Origin: Megascapheus bottae
Lineage: Eukaryota > Chordata > Mammalia > Rodentia > Geomyidae
Direction: 5' to 3'
NCBI GenBank assembly: GCA_024803745.1
Contig: JANJXV010000013.1
Coordinates: 30,360,001-30,424,000 of the forward strand
DNA length: 64,000 nucleotides
Part shown: piece by piece, positions 10,900-24,011 of the stretch
Layout of the letters: each line of letters opens with the position of its first letter
Numbering within the stretch: the first letter of the stretch is position 1
Made by a program: the position numbers and the translations under genes
Notes under the pieces: generated by a model
What the model was told of the DNA's origin: nothing
What the model saw: the letters and a program-made list of their open reading frames with translations, nothing else
The model's database searches: none

Positions 10900-12050
10900 A
10901 CATCCTGATAGTTTAAAATTTCAACTTCCATAGCAAACTACCTGCATCTGGAACTTCACACATGCAATTTGATGAGGAAATCAGGCAGAAATTCAGCTGT
11001 TTCCATGGGCAGCTCGCCCATTCAGTTTTGCAGGAGACCTGTGGATAAACACAGCTGGATTCTGTGCCTTCAGAAATGGGATGAACTCCAATCATATCCT
11101 TTTAAATCGGTTATATGTCTTTCTACAAACCTTCACCAACACAACAAGGACAACCAACTCATTTCTCTTCCTTTTGATTAGAAAGTAATTGTAAAATGCA
11201 ATAGTATAACATAATCCACATAAAATACTTGATTATAGATTAGCCACATTGTGTTAATTACTTACATTTTTGTATGAAGAAAATACACAATAACATAGAG
11301 TGACATTATGACTCTATGATCCTTCTCTGCTGGACTCTCATAATGCCACAAACAGGTTTGCTATCATGCAATTAAATTTGAACCCCAGCACAAATATATA
11401 ATCACTATGATAACATCATAAGTCATTACCTATTGCATTCCTAGATTTTTATAATTGAGGGATATTGAAATTAATTAATGACTACATATGTATATATATA
11501 ATTTTTCTGTACTGACATGCCTAAAAGTTTGGCATTTAAATAAACTATCAAACTCAACAGAGCATTATGTCTCATTATTCCTTCAAGGAAAATATTATAT
11601 AAGAAAGATAATAATATTGGGAAAATCAAAAAAAATAAAGGGACAGTTGGAAAAAAGACGAGAAAGAAAAAGTTGCACAGAAATTTTGTTTGAGTTTTCA
11701 ATACCTCCTTTCTGCACTTCTATGTTGTTGAAAATTTCAAGAACCATTTATCTGTGGATTCATTTATTTAAAGCCTGGATAGAGTGAATTTGTCCTTTAC
11801 TATGTATTTGTAAAACTGAAATTATATTGCTTTTATTATTTTTATAAAGACAGAAAAAATGAGATAGTGGATTTAGCACCTTTGAAAATAATGCCATGAG
11901 CGCTCATAAAATGTGAATCAATTCCTCAGAACTTTTCTTGATTCAATACAGTGAGTTGTAAGAAAGAGCACAAAGTATATCTCAGGTTAGAAGGATTTTT
12001 CTATGTATCAGCTATATGAATTTGGGAAACTTAATTTATGAGTTTATTAT
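10900..12050. other. Sequence without recognised features
   Basis: No gene or repeat could be named. Confidence 0.5.
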
Positions 12051-12054
12051 AGGT

Positions 12055-12535
12055 TAGATGCTAGTCCCCAAAGATACCTGGCATAATCCTTTAAACTTCA
12101 AAGTACGAGGACAGAAAATGGTCATGATGGAAGTGAATGCTTTAAGGATTTTGAACTCATGGAGATTATTTTGGATTAGCCAAGAGTCATTGAAGGAGAT
12201 CAAGAAAGTTTTCAGGTGTGAGAGGATGTTTTAAACACACTAGTAGTCAATGACAAAATGAAGTATGGATCAATTTGAATGCTGGCCTTCAAGGTTGAAT
12301 GCATGTGGTTACAAATTAAATGCTAACAACATGTACTGAAAAGGTGAGGGACAGATTCACACATTGAACTTCCTCTGGAAAAGAAGGCTATGTGCGTACC
12401 TTGAATGCAGCCTTTTGATAATATTAAACTTCTGGCATCCAAAACTGCAAGAGAACAAATTACTGCCAATAAAAGTTTCATAGAATGGTTAAATAGACAT
12501 TCTGGTAGTTGTGTTTTACAAGCAGAAAGCAAAGG
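12055..12535 (-). mobile_element. Ancient MaLR (MLT1-like) LTR
   Basis: The stretch 'acttctggcatccaaaactg' followed by 'caagagaacaaatt', and the upstream 'ccccaaagatacctggcata' and 'ttttggattagccaagagtc', read like the complement of an MLT1-type ERVL-MaLR LTR. The match is by memory of the family and is strongly diverged. No internal retroviral genes are present. This is a broken, ancient LTR, and its exact ends cannot be set. Confidence 0.5.
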
Positions 12536-12539
12536 TAAA

Positions 12540-13360
12540 AGGCTAATAAATCATTCTCCAGGAAGACTTTGTAAGAATATTGCAATGTTTTCATGAGTCA
12601 GTCATGTCCTTGGCTTCAGTTCCAAAATCCTATTAAGAAATTTCAGATTTGAAAAGAGGCGTTATCCCTTTTGTCTGAGCCTCATGAGAAAAGAAGACTG
12701 ATGTCTTTCTATTCCCATTCCTTACCTACTTGTTTCTCTGTGCCTTGTAGACTATTATCTGAAATGAGAATGACAATTACTACACAGAGATAAGTAGGTT
12801 TTATCCAGCCAAGTAAATGAGATAGCATCAGGCTGCAAAATAATAATATAACAATAACTCTATTTCATCCCACCTTTAACATATATACCCATTGCTACAA
12901 AACCATGGTGTGCTGTGAATCCTGCTATGATACCCCCCTGCTACAACCTGAATAGGAGCAATTGAAAGGCTGGATGCATTTTGTCTTTAATAGGAATCAT
13001 TTGTCAGTATGAAATTTGGAATAATGAAATACTTTTGAATAATCATGTGAATCACGTAAGACCCCGAAGCTGAATTAGCAACTTTTAGATATAAAACAAC
13101 AGAAATTATTTAATATTATCATTAGTTGGAGCCTCTTATAGGACTTGGCTTTAGTGCCCCTTGCTGTGGCCCATGCCCCAAATGCTCATATTCATCACAG
13201 AGCAAAGTAAAACATTAATTTTTTAAAGACTCTAACATTGCCACTATAGTTTTTAAAAACTCAAAATAATTAAATAAAGTGAATGATCAACAAGTCAGAA
13301 ATTCTGACAAGCCCCTATAGCATTAAAACAAGACAAAGAAAAAAAAATACCTTCTCAGTT
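12540..13360. other. Sequence without recognised features
   Basis: No gene or repeat could be named. Confidence 0.5.
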
Positions 13361-13364
13361 CTCC

Positions 13365-13594
13365 TTTTTTTCTTTTTGTGTTTCCAGTTGGTCATAGAGC
13401 TTGAGCCTGGGAGCTATCCTTGAGCTCTTTTTCTCAAGGCTTCAGTTTCATCACTTTCAGCCACAGCTTCACTTTCAGTTTTTGAATGGTTAATTGGAAA
13501 TAAATCTTTTCTGACTGAGCTGGTTTTGAACTGTAATCCTCAGCTCTCACCCTACTGAGTAGTTAGAATTATAGGCATGAGCCACCAATGCTAG
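13365..13594 (-). repeat. 7SL/B1-like + Geo-arm SINE
   Basis: Reverse-oriented full-length copy. The Geo arm is on the left ('gagcttgagcctgggagcta', 'ttgagctctttttctcaagg') and the 7SL-like arm on the right ('ctgagtagttagaattatag', 'gcatgagccacca'). It begins with a T-rich stretch, which is the complement of its A tail. Confidence 0.88.
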
Positions 13595-13599
13595 CAAGT

Positions 13600-14900
13600 T
13601 CTTTGCTTTTATTTGCAAAATGGATGGATTTATAAACAAACTCAGTTTACTTAATTACATGTCAGAGCTGTAGATCTTAAAAATGCTACTACAAAATTAG
13701 CACACTAAACCATTATTTTATATCATCCTTTATATGTTTATTAAAACAATTTTTATCATTGTATAAACATTAAGAAAAGTCAGAAATTAGAAAACAATGG
13801 AGCAAAAGAAATTGATTTCAAGATAAAAAAAAATACTGTTTGGAAGCATAGACTTGATGCTGATGACTCTGAAGGCCCTGAGTATGGAGACAAGGTTTGT
13901 GGGCTGGGAGATTTTCTACCTGTTTATATGTGGCTTCAGGAGGTTCACATTCTCTCTAAGAACTATCTCTATTAATTAAGAGGTCTTTCTACCTTGAATT
14001 AGTGACATTTTTACTCACCAGTTGTACGGAGTATTTTCTACAGAAAACAAATTTATTCTTGGGGCTGAAATGAACAGAGACTCCAACAGGCCACATTTTC
14101 AATTGTATCAATCTATATAAAGTAGAAAAAATACCAAGCCAGTCCTTAAATAGCTAAAACACACATGATGATAAAAATACAATAGTTCTAATAAATGAAG
14201 CACCATGAGGCCAAACCAGAAAGAACCATGTGTCTTAACTGACTAGTTGACACAATTATTGGTTAATGTACTCATTTCATATTTCACATTAATCAAGATA
14301 TATGGCATTCATAAACTTCTTTCTGAAATGGAAACTCTTTTGTACAACTACTTAAAGACAATTTTAAAACAAAATTTATTTAATCATTTAAGAGTTGCCT
14401 ACTTTTTTCTTGACTTTTATTCCTTCAGATCAATATAAATATTATTATATCGATTTCCATAAAACTTCTGTTAAGGTCATAAAGTATCAGTCACATCATA
14501 TCATGTTATAAATCCTTTTGTGACATAATAGATGTGAGGGTTAACACTTAAGAACCATTTGGTTCAATAATGTCAGAAAAGTCCTTTAGGTTTGTAAAAC
14601 CTGAGGGTTAAAATAGATCTTCCTAAAAAATACCATAGAAACTTGAATATTGTATGTGAGCCCAATGTTTTCAGATATCTTGATGCATTGATAAATTTTA
14701 GCTCTTGCTGAGGAAGGTATATGGTCCTTCCTCAACAAAGGAATTGGAAAACCTCCTTGAAATCAGATATGGTAAAGAGTTTATCTGAGTTTTCAAGCAG
14801 CACAAAGTGTACGTGGACTAATAATCAACCAATATTTCATAAATCAGTTCCAAGTAAAGTTTTAATTCTAAAGAAACACTGGTAAACTATCTAAGCTCTA
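13600..14900. other. Sequence without recognised features
   Basis: No gene or nameable repeat was seen. Open frames are short and AT-driven. Confidence 0.5.
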
Positions 14901-14904
14901 ATTT

Positions 14905-16154
14905 TAAATTCATTTTCTTTTCTTCTTTTTTTAAAAATATTTTTATTGTAATTAATAAAAGGGTTACATGGTATTTGCCAGATAGAAGGTGCATTAATTC
15001 CCATACATTGATACCCTTTCATATGTCTTGGTCCCCATTACCCTCCCTCCCACCCTCCCGTCTTGGTTTTCCCCCCTTCCCTATCTAATTTCAAGTAACC
15101 AAATACAAATATATCCAATTTATCAGATAACAAAGTGAGATACTGTAACAATATGAGATAACCAAGGGACAGCAAAAGAGATGAGAGATAACATAGTACA
15201 GTAAGGACAACAATCATTCATTATATGGCTTTTGTTTCAATATCCTAGAGGTCCATTCAATTAGCTTCATACTATGTGGCCTTATGTATCAAGGTTTTGC
15301 TCTATTGCAAATGTCTGTTAGTAGAGCCCAAAGTTTCTACTGATTATGACAAATGAGGGAAACCATTGAGCCTAAGTTCCTTTGAGTCTGGCTTACTTCA
15401 CTTAATATGATTTTTTCTAAGTCTTTCTATTTCCTAACAAATGGGGCGATGTTTTTTTCTGACAGGAGCATAGAATTCCATTGTGTACAAATACCACATC
15501 TTGTTGATCCATTCATCAACTGAGAGACATCTAGGTTGGTTCCATATCTTTGCTATGGTGAATAATGCAGCAATGAATATTGTTGTGCAGGTGGATTTAG
15601 TATGCCCTAGTTTCTGGATAGTTGGGTAAATGCCAAGTAGTAGAATTGCTGGGTCATAGGGAAGCTCTATGTTTTGTATGGCAAAGAACTTAGCTAGTAT
15701 ATTAATTAGGTAGCCTACAGAGTGGAAGAAGATCTTCACCAACCATACAATGGACAAAAGCCTCATATCTAAAATATATCAACAGCTCAAAACATTGAAT
15801 CACTCCAAAACTAATCTCCAAAGTAACAACCATACCATTAACAAATGGGCCAAAGACTTAAAGAGAGTCTTCTCTGAAGAAGAAACAAAAATGGCCTATA
15901 GACACATGAAGAAATGCTCAACATCTCTGGTCATAAAAGAAATGCAAATCAAAACAACTCTAAGATTCCACCTCACTCCAGTTAGAATGGCCAGGATCAG
16001 GAAAACGAATAACAACAGATGCTGGAGGGGATGTGGCCAGGAGGGATCACTACTACACTGTTGGTGGGAGTGCAAACTCATTCAACCACTATGGAAAGCA
16101 GTATGGCAGTGCCTGAAAAGGCTAAACGTAGAGCTTCCCTAAATTCATTTTCTT
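14905..16154 (-). mobile_element. Twin-primed (5'-inverted) L1 with 15-bp TSDs
   Basis: TSD 'taaattcattttctt' is at 14905-14919 and 16140-16154. The L1 3' part lies on the minus strand (14920 to about 15682: poly(A) complement, 3' UTR, ORF2 end with the complement of 'IWNQPR...DEWINKMWYLYTMEF'). The 5' part is inverted onto the plus strand (about 15683-16139), carrying ORF2 codons from 'PTEW' through '[18 protein letters not shown]' to 'ALPW'-equivalent sequence. The two pieces meet in L1 coordinates near 'gagcttccct'. This is the standard signature of twin priming during target-primed reverse transcription. ORF2 is disrupted and not functional. Confidence 0.93.
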
Positions 16155-16975
16155 ACATCATATTTTTTCTCACAAAGTGTCTAAGCTCTAATTTTAAATT
16201 CATTTTCTTACATCCTATTTTTCTCACCAAGTGACATATCACTTTTAAATTTACTCCTTGTGATCAGAAACACTCCACCAAGTAGAACAAGAATTGCTCT
16301 TGCTGAGTAGATGGCATTGTTGAATTTCACTTTCTCAGTGCATTAAAAAAAAAAAAACATAATGTTTACTTCTTTGAGTTTGAAACAAGCTCAACTCATG
16401 TAAGTGGAATAGTGCATTTCAATCCCTAACTTAATTCTCATTATTCCATTTAACCAGACCTGAGTCACACAGATGAGCCACAAGAAAATAGAAGACACAC
16501 ACTTCAAAGACTTGCATTGAAATATTTCCAAGGCTCTTCAGATGTTTACATAAATCAAAATTCACTCAAAACTGCAAACTGATGGTTGCCTTAAATTCTT
16601 GTTCCAATTCACATTTGCTGAATGCCCTCCATAATTTCAGTTTTTCTATTTGATCTCAATGCCCTCGGGGAAAATTTAAAAATAAATAGGATTTCCTTCA
16701 TGCTGTTTGGCAGATAGCAGTGGCTTGGGGTTCTCTCTGCAAGATGATCAATTCTCTGTACCATTGAATTTGAGGCTCTGATGATCTTGATACAGGCTGG
16801 AATTGACTTAGGCAGCACTTGCATCTAGCATGTTGCCACTGGGTAACATACTTGTAGATCCTATGTGTATCCTACCTGTGAGCTCTCCATATATTTCTTG
16901 GGATGAAAAATCTCATCATACCAGATATTTGTTGAAAAATCCCTCAAATGCCTTACTCTATCCTGATTGAGTTAT
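16155..16975. other. Sequence without recognised genes
   Basis: It starts with part of a short tandem duplication of the L1 target site (see findings). The rest shows no nameable element. Confidence 0.5.
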
Positions 16976-16984
16976 ACTTGTCCA

Positions 16985-17195
16985 AAAACAAGGCTATATT
17001 AAACCTACCAGCACAACCATGTTCAGAGCAGCATGATTTATCAAAGCTAAGATATGGAACTAACCCAGATGTCACTCAGTAGATGACTGGATCAAGAAAA
17101 TGTGATATTCATATACAATGGAATTTATGCTGCCATAAGAAAGAATGGCATCACCCCATTTGCAAAGAAATAGAAAGACTTGGAAAAATCATAAA
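16985..17195 (+). mobile_element. Old L1 ORF2 C-terminal fragment
   Basis: 'ccaaaaacaaggctatatta', 'gatatggaactaacccagat' and 'atatacaatggaatttatgc' parallel the young L1 copies but with many differences and small indels. It is truncated at both ends, without 3' UTR or tail. Confidence 0.82.
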
Positions 17196-17199
17196 TATT

Positions 17200-19840
17200 T
17201 CCAGAAGACATATAATAAAAAGGCCGAGCGAGACTGTGATTATTGTGAAATGTAAACTATTTGAAATGAGTACTCTATTGGATGTTATTGTTCCTCCATG
17301 GCTCACACATTGTTGTTCGCAAATATTTCCTCTTGTGGAGGTTATCTATGTGTAGAAGAGTTCACTAACATTAGCTACTCTGAGATCCATAGAATCTTTA
17401 TTTTTCATAATGCCTTATTACCAGTAGTTGAGGACATTTACTAATTTAAGTAAAATGACAAACAATTTCTGGATATTTATTCTGTTCACACATATTTGGG
17501 AATACTTTAAAATTATTTCTTAACCTACTTTGTTCCTCTCTCCTCTAGGAAATAAACCCAAATATCACCAATGGTAAGGGCAATTTATAGCAGACCTATA
17601 ACCCTTAGTCCAATCTCAAGAAATTTCCCAAAGCATCTCAAATGACATTACTCTGCAGCTATGTAAGGACTTCTGATTTAAACTTTGTAACCTGACGCAT
17701 TTGCTGATTTGCATTGCTCATTTGACTTGTGTTTGATTCTGCCACCTCTGTATTTAGAATATGACCCACATTTAAAACTATAACATTTTGAAAGCAGAGA
17801 CACAGACATCATTACCAGGAAGAAGAGGCTGAAGAGAGAGCTTGAAAATGATTTGAGGTTATTAAAATGCCCCGGGCTGAGTTTGTGGAAATTGTTAATG
17901 GGTGAAAAGTTATCTAGAAAGGTAAAGGACATCATAAAAAAAGAGGAAAGAACTTGAAAATTAAATATTTATAAAAATCTCTCATAACTTTTAGCAAGCC
18001 CTATTTTCTACAAGATAAACAAACACACGAAGTCACTTAAATGACAGGCATGAATTTCTTCACAGGGAACAAGTCTGATGACTGTCAGTCCAGGAAAATA
18101 GTTCCTGAAATATACAAGTTTTCCCTTAAATCAAACAATAACAACCTCCCATTTTTGCCTAATTAGTGTAAACCTCATATCTTATCATTCATTGTCATCT
18201 GTGATCTAATCCCAGTTTCTTTCCTTTCTAGAACCACATCCTGATACATTGTGTATCTAATACCCTGGATTATTTAAATTTCATTTATCACGTACCTTGT
18301 TTCTTTATTTTGTGCATTTCTGATATGGCAAATACATTTTTATTTCCAATATTGATAAAATGTGAAGCATTACCTAATAACTTCAAGACTTCTTAGTTTC
18401 CCCTCTTGTTCATAGTCCTTGCATCCTCTGAAACTTTCTTTGGCTATGTTCTACTTTGAATTGTAATAGTACAGGAATAAGAATCAAATTCAGGGCAGGA
18501 ATATTCTACAATTTTGTTTTACTACCTCCTGTTTTAGTAGCTGGCAAAAGAAAAAAATTCTGAAGAGTTAAATTGATTTTCTTTTGTTGTATTTTGTGAC
18601 TAAGGACTGAATCTAGGGCCTCACACATAGTAGAAAATATTAAATTGCTTTATTTCCATTAACTTGAAGCCTGTTTTTTTTTTCCAGACCGAAAGTGGTA
18701 AAGGATACTTCCAAATTTATCATCAGTACTGAAGGGATGATTTTTGAATTATGCTAATGCCCTTACACTGATTCCTTAAACAAAAGAAGAGCTAACAGCT
18801 TCTAAAGAAGTCCTTTAACTAGAATATTATACATTAAAAAAAGTCTTTAGCAACTTAGAAATTTTCACCATTTCAAAGTCTTATTTTCATTTCTAAGGAA
18901 ATTTTTCTTCTTTAACATGATATCTCTATGTTACTTAAATATTTTTAAGGAGGAAAGAATTACACATTAATTATCTTTCACACTCTCTATGTTCTGTTTG
19001 AGAATATGTGGTGATGAACCTTCTGTAACCTGCTAATATTCACGAATATTCTCTAGCCTCATGCCCCAATGCTCTGGAGATGCTCGCTCTTCTGAACAGG
19101 AAGTCACGGTAGTCATAGCCAAGAAAAATGCTTTTACAAACTTGAACTACAATTGTAAATGATGTTTAGTTGACAAAGCAGAGCGTATTTGATGTATATT
19201 ATATAAAGTAGCAAATTGCATAACAGAATAAGCAAGATTTTCTTTCAAATGTATTCATGTGTTTTAGCATGTCTCCCTTTATTTCCTGGATATATCTTTC
19301 TTACCTCTTGAGATCATGCCTTGGAGTTTCTGGCTTCTGTGTCTCAAACGGAATCACTTTAGTATTTCTAAGACATAGATTAAAGGCCTTAAAGAAATGT
19401 AGAAAATAAATAATAGGACACATACATATATACAAACACACACACATACATCATATATACAATGCAACATGTATATACACAAATATACAATGTATATATA
19501 TTTATTGACACAAATGTAAGTCAATTAAAAAGTGACACATCTTGTTAATAATTGTAAAACCCGATGCCAATTGAACATCACAAACAGTGATGGAACTAAT
19601 GTATAAAATTACATGTTTGACATCTTTCAACATGGTCTGATAAATAAATATTTTTGGAGTGTCAATATTTCATATTTTCATTTTAGTGGAAGCTATGTGA
19701 AACAGGAAATTTTCTGGAAATTTAACATTTTTACGAAGACTTCTTTTCTCTTACGAAGCTGGAGGTGTCCCTTTTTCAAAATGGTAACCATAACAGAGTA
19801 AAAGGTATTGAACTTTCCCTAAGTGTATTGAGATTTTTCA
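17200..19840. other. Sequence without recognised features
   Basis: A weak, possibly SINE-derived scrap lies near 18590-18625 and an imperfect CA/TA run near 19420-19505. No coding signature was seen. Confidence 0.5.
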
Positions 19841-19844
19841 TTAT

Positions 19845-20170
19845 TATTAGCAACAATTAGTCATACAAAGGAGTTTCATTTTGACATGTTCATACACACA
19901 AACACTCTAGATGTGTCTGGCTTACCCCTCGATCACTCTCCCTCATCCCTCTCTGCTCATCCACAAAGGAACCTCAACAAGTTTCAATGTCCATTCTCAC
20001 ACAGCTACCTTAAACATGTTGATATACCCATCCTCCTTCCACCATAGTCCTTTCCATTAGCTACTTACACTCAATACAGGATCCTTTTTAAATTTCTTTC
20101 ATTTTTTAGTTTGTACTTACAGTTCATAGGATTTCCACCATATTACATCCTACATGCATGTAGGACTCTT
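19845..20170 (-). mobile_element. Old L1 3' UTR fragment
   Basis: 'acaaaggagtttcattttga' followed by pyrimidine-rich 'ctccctcatccctctctgct' resembles the complement of the 3' UTR of older rodent L1s, where a polypurine tract precedes the 3' end. No ORF2 sequence is preserved and the limits are approximate. Confidence 0.45.
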
Positions 20171-20339
20171 GTATTAGATAAACCTCCTTTTTTATTTTCA
20201 TTTTACTCATCACCCCTCTGCATATTTATCTTCATCAGATATTCATTGTATTTCATTATTGCTCACCTTCTAACATTCTACAAGTCTCCTGGAAGAAAAC
20301 TCTAGATTAAAAACATCCTAACACTACGCAGAACTATTG

Positions 20340-22440
20340 ATTGTTAGAGCTATCACTAGATGTAAAGTTATTTATCACAATATTCTCTTTTCCTGTAAAA
20401 GGTTCATGGATTTGTAGATCTTGTCGTAGATCAAAGTCAGCCTACACTATCATATTTTCCAACCCAACACAAGAGTTCACTGTCCAGTTCAGCAACTATG
20501 GACTAACAGAGTAGATGCTATTCTGGAATGTTCTTTCCAAGATACTTTTACTCATAAAATTTAATTTAAAATTATTTTTATATTTCACACCCCTGAGCAG
20601 GACAAATAACTAGCTGGATAGAAATGAATTATATATAATCTCATAAATTTCCTCCAACAACTTTAGAGTGAACCTTTAATTCAGGACAGAAAGAAATGTA
20701 AAAAGATGAAAATGAGTGAGATTGTGCTAAATGCCAAAAATGTATGGCAGATGACAAGATGTTTACATTTGTACTCAGGGACATTTGTGCGCAGAACACT
20801 AATCGGTATGTAGATTTGAATAATGGATTGAGAACTTCAAGAGGCATCTATTTGGGCTAGGAAGATGGTTAAATCTACAAGGAAAAATGGGGATGAGGAC
20901 ATCATTGTTTAATAATTCCTTAAGAAGGAGTAAAATTTGAATAACTAGAGAAAAATGGAGAGTATATTTAAATAAAGGGGGGTAAGCATGAGCAAAGATA
21001 TAGAGGTGGAGTTGACAGAATTCTGATGTCATAACTGGAATTTAAGAACAGAACGTCTACCACATCCTTGAGTGCCTAGGTTATTGTGAAATGTATACAT
21101 ATATTTTTCATCTGTAGATCTTACCATGTGGTGCAACTTCAAAACCATCAAAGTGGCAGATATTACATGTAATAATGAGTACTTGATTGTATTTAGGATG
21201 TATATGAATATATATATATTACTAAATTGACTGATGGAGGGCAATCTCTAGGTGATTATATGTTTGAGATTGATCACCACAAAGATCATGTGAGGATTAC
21301 TGGTTCAGACTTTCAGCACCACCTTCGAACTCCAAAGTTTAAGTGATCATTAATGGTCAAAACCACACAATAAGCCTGGAATTAGTGACTCTTGCCTATA
21401 ATCCTCTGAAGAATTGAGAGATTATGGATAGCCTTGCAATAAGCAGAATTAAGGAGTATGAGAGCCAAAGAAAAGCTGAGTATACAAGCAAAACACGGTA
21501 AAAAATAAATGACCAGAAAGTGGCTATGATGGGCTAAACCAATATCTCCTCATTGGTGGTATTAAAGTCTACAGAAGTTGTTCATATTTGGAGAAAATGT
21601 AACAAGCAGTACACATTAGAAAAAGAAATAGGTTATCTAGGAGAAACAGAAACTTTTAAGTCAGGAGGATTTTCAGTTTGAATAAAGATTTTATAAACCT
21701 GGGGTTTCTACCTAGAGCTGTACCACTAGAGAGTAATAAAAGATAATAACAGTAAAGCATGCATTAGTAAGGATCAAAAGGAGCCGTTTATTCCCACTGA
21801 AGTCTATTAAACTACAACCATTTCTTCCATACCTCCAAAGTACAGGTGCTTCAAATGAGTAAAGCCAACAAAATTCATGAGGAAATAACTGAAGACAGAC
21901 CCAGCATGGCAGGGTTCCCAGGCATCCAGAGCAGAAATCACAGCTGCGCATTGAAAATGGTATTAAATCCCATTATCAACTAAAGGAGCACATTCTGTAT
22001 TATTATTATTGTTATTGAATATTGGGAAAATTGAATAAATGCTTCCAACTTTTTGTCCCCAAATTTTATAGAGTATGCACTCAGATGGTAACAACGCTAA
22101 AGGAAAACTGAAATAATGAACTCATCTATTTTTCAAGCAACACTGATTTTTATCTTTATTCTGGATTGTTTCTAATATTTTTGCAGTCATGAACACTGAA
22201 AATATTCCTAGTCACAATTACCTCTTCACCCATTTATTTAATATGTAAAATTGTTTATCGGGGTTAACATTAGGATTCTTCATTATACTTTCACATTTTT
22301 CAGTTTTCCAGACACTGTATTCTAGAGAGTGTCTAGACATTATTCCAGAGGGCTTGAAAATTTATAAACTCCATTTCCCTGAGATGGATGTTTTTCATAT
22401 TTTCAGCTTGGGTTTGTTCTGGTTAGTGTTGTAACTATCT
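20340..22440. other. Sequence without recognised features
   Basis: No gene or nameable repeat was seen. Several 60-80 codon frames occur by chance. Confidence 0.5.
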
Positions 22441-22642
22441 TTTCTTTTTCTTTTTCTTTTTTTGCCAGTCCTTGAACTCAGGGTCTGGGTACTGTCCATG
22501 AGCTTATTTCTGTTCAAGGCTAACACTCTACCACTTGACCCACAGCACCACTTATAGTTTATTTATGTGTTACTGAGGAAACAAATCTAGGGCTTCATGC
22601 ATGCTAGGGAAGCACTCTAAGATTGTGACACATTCCCAATCC
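22441..22642 (-). repeat. IDL-Geo SINE, old copy
   Basis: A (CTTTTT)n run is the complement of an A-rich tail. The Geo arm follows ('gaactcagggtctgggtact', 'ctaccacttgacccacagca'), then a decayed ID-like arm ('catgcatgctagggaagcac'). Confidence 0.85.
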
Positions 22643-22840
22643 CTGTATCCTGATAAGCTCTTCTACAGTTGAGTCCACTGATAGGCTAGGAGCTCCTGTA
22701 TTTACAATATTTATCTTGTATTTTATAACCCCACTGCATAAACTGAGTGCAATCATCTTCTGATAAACATTTATTTCTCTTTTATTTATTTATGAAATAC
22801 ATATCTTAGGAAAAATCAGAGAATGAAAATATATTACTAA

Positions 22841-23999
22841 GGAAATATATATTTTTTCATATATTTTTATTGTAATTAAATAGAAGGGTTACATGATATT
22901 TTCCAGATAGAAGGTGCATTAATTCACATACCCTTTCACATGTCTTGGTCCCCATTTCCCTCCCCCCACCCCACCCCTCATCTTGTTTTCCCCCCTTCCC
23001 TATCCAGTTTCAAATAACCAAATACAAATATATCCGATATATCAGATAAGAAAGTGAGATACTGTAACAATATGAGATAACCAAGGAACAGCAAAAGAAA
23101 TGACAGATAACATAGTACATTAAGGACAACAATCATTCATTATATGGCTTTTGTTTCTATATCCTAGAGGTCCTTTCATTTAGCGTCATACTATATGGCC
23201 TTTTGTATCAAGGTTTTGCTCTATTGCAAATCTCTGTTGGTAGAGCCCAAATGAGGGAAACCATTGAGCCTAAGTTCCTTTGAGTCTGGCTTACTTCACT
23301 TAATATGATTTTTTCTAAGTCTTTCCATTTCCTAACAAATGGGGCAATGTCATTCTTTCTGACAGCAGCATAGAATTCCATTGTGTACAAATACCACATC
23401 TTGTTGATCCACTCATCAACTAAGGGACATCTGGGTTGGTTCCATATCTTTGCTATGGTAAATAGTGCTGCAATGACCATTGTTGTGCTAGTGGATTTAG
23501 TATGTCCTTGTTTCTGGATGATTGGGTAAATGCCAAGTAGTGGAATTGCTGGGTCATAGGGGAGCTCTATGTTTCGTCTTTTGAGGCACTGCCCTACTGC
23601 TTTCCATAGTGGTTGAACGAGTTTGCACTCCCACCAACAGTGTAGTAGTGATCCCTCCTGGCCACATCCCCTCCAGCATCTGTTGTTACTAGTTTTCTTG
23701 ATTCTGGCCATTCTAACTGGAGTGAAATGGAATCTTAGAGTTGTTTTGATTTGCATTTCTTTTATGACCAGAGATGTTGAGAATTTCTTCATCTGTCTAT
23801 AGGCCATTTTGTTTCTTCTTCATAGAAGACTCTCTTTAATTATTTGGCCCATCTTTTAATGGGATGGTTGTTACTTTGGAGATTAGTTTTGGAGTGATTC
23901 AATTTTTTGAGCTGTTGATATATTTTAGATATGAGGCCTTTGTCCGTTGTATGGTTGGTGAAGATCTTCTCCCATTCTGTAGGGGAAATATATATTTTT
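22841..23999 (-). mobile_element. 5'-truncated L1, 1.1 kb, with 16-bp TSDs
   Basis: TSD 'ggaaatatatattttt' is at 22841-22856 and 23984-23999. The insert 22857-23983 holds, on the minus strand, the ORF2 C-terminal region, ORF2 end, 3' UTR with a polypurine block (C-runs at 22950-23000) and the tail. The 5' end is set by the TSD to 23983, so the element begins exactly with 'cctacagaatggg'. The TSDs are perfect, so the copy is fairly young. Confidence 0.94.
23208..23807 (-). pseudogene. L1 ORF2 C-terminal frame, 199 codons
   Basis: This is the longest uninterrupted reading frame in the window. It encodes the L1 ORF2p C-terminal segment with '[20 protein letters not shown]', an intact C-x3-C-x7-H-x4-C motif ('[18 protein letters not shown]'), and 'IAALFTIAKIWNQPRCP'. 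The ATG is internal to ORF2. Upstream codons from 'PTEW' are present but out of frame because one A is lost in the 'gaagaaacaaaatgg' stretch. The frame ends in a region that in the 3414-3804 copy has already stopped. There is no endonuclease or reverse-transcriptase domain, so it is a dead fragment. Confidence 0.9.
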
Positions 24000-24011
24000 C
24001 CCTTTTTTTAC

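Noticed and set aside
14905..16154. Two separate L1 insertions in opposite orientation
   Set aside because: One pair of TSDs surrounds both pieces and they meet at the same L1 coordinate, so a single twin-primed event explains them.
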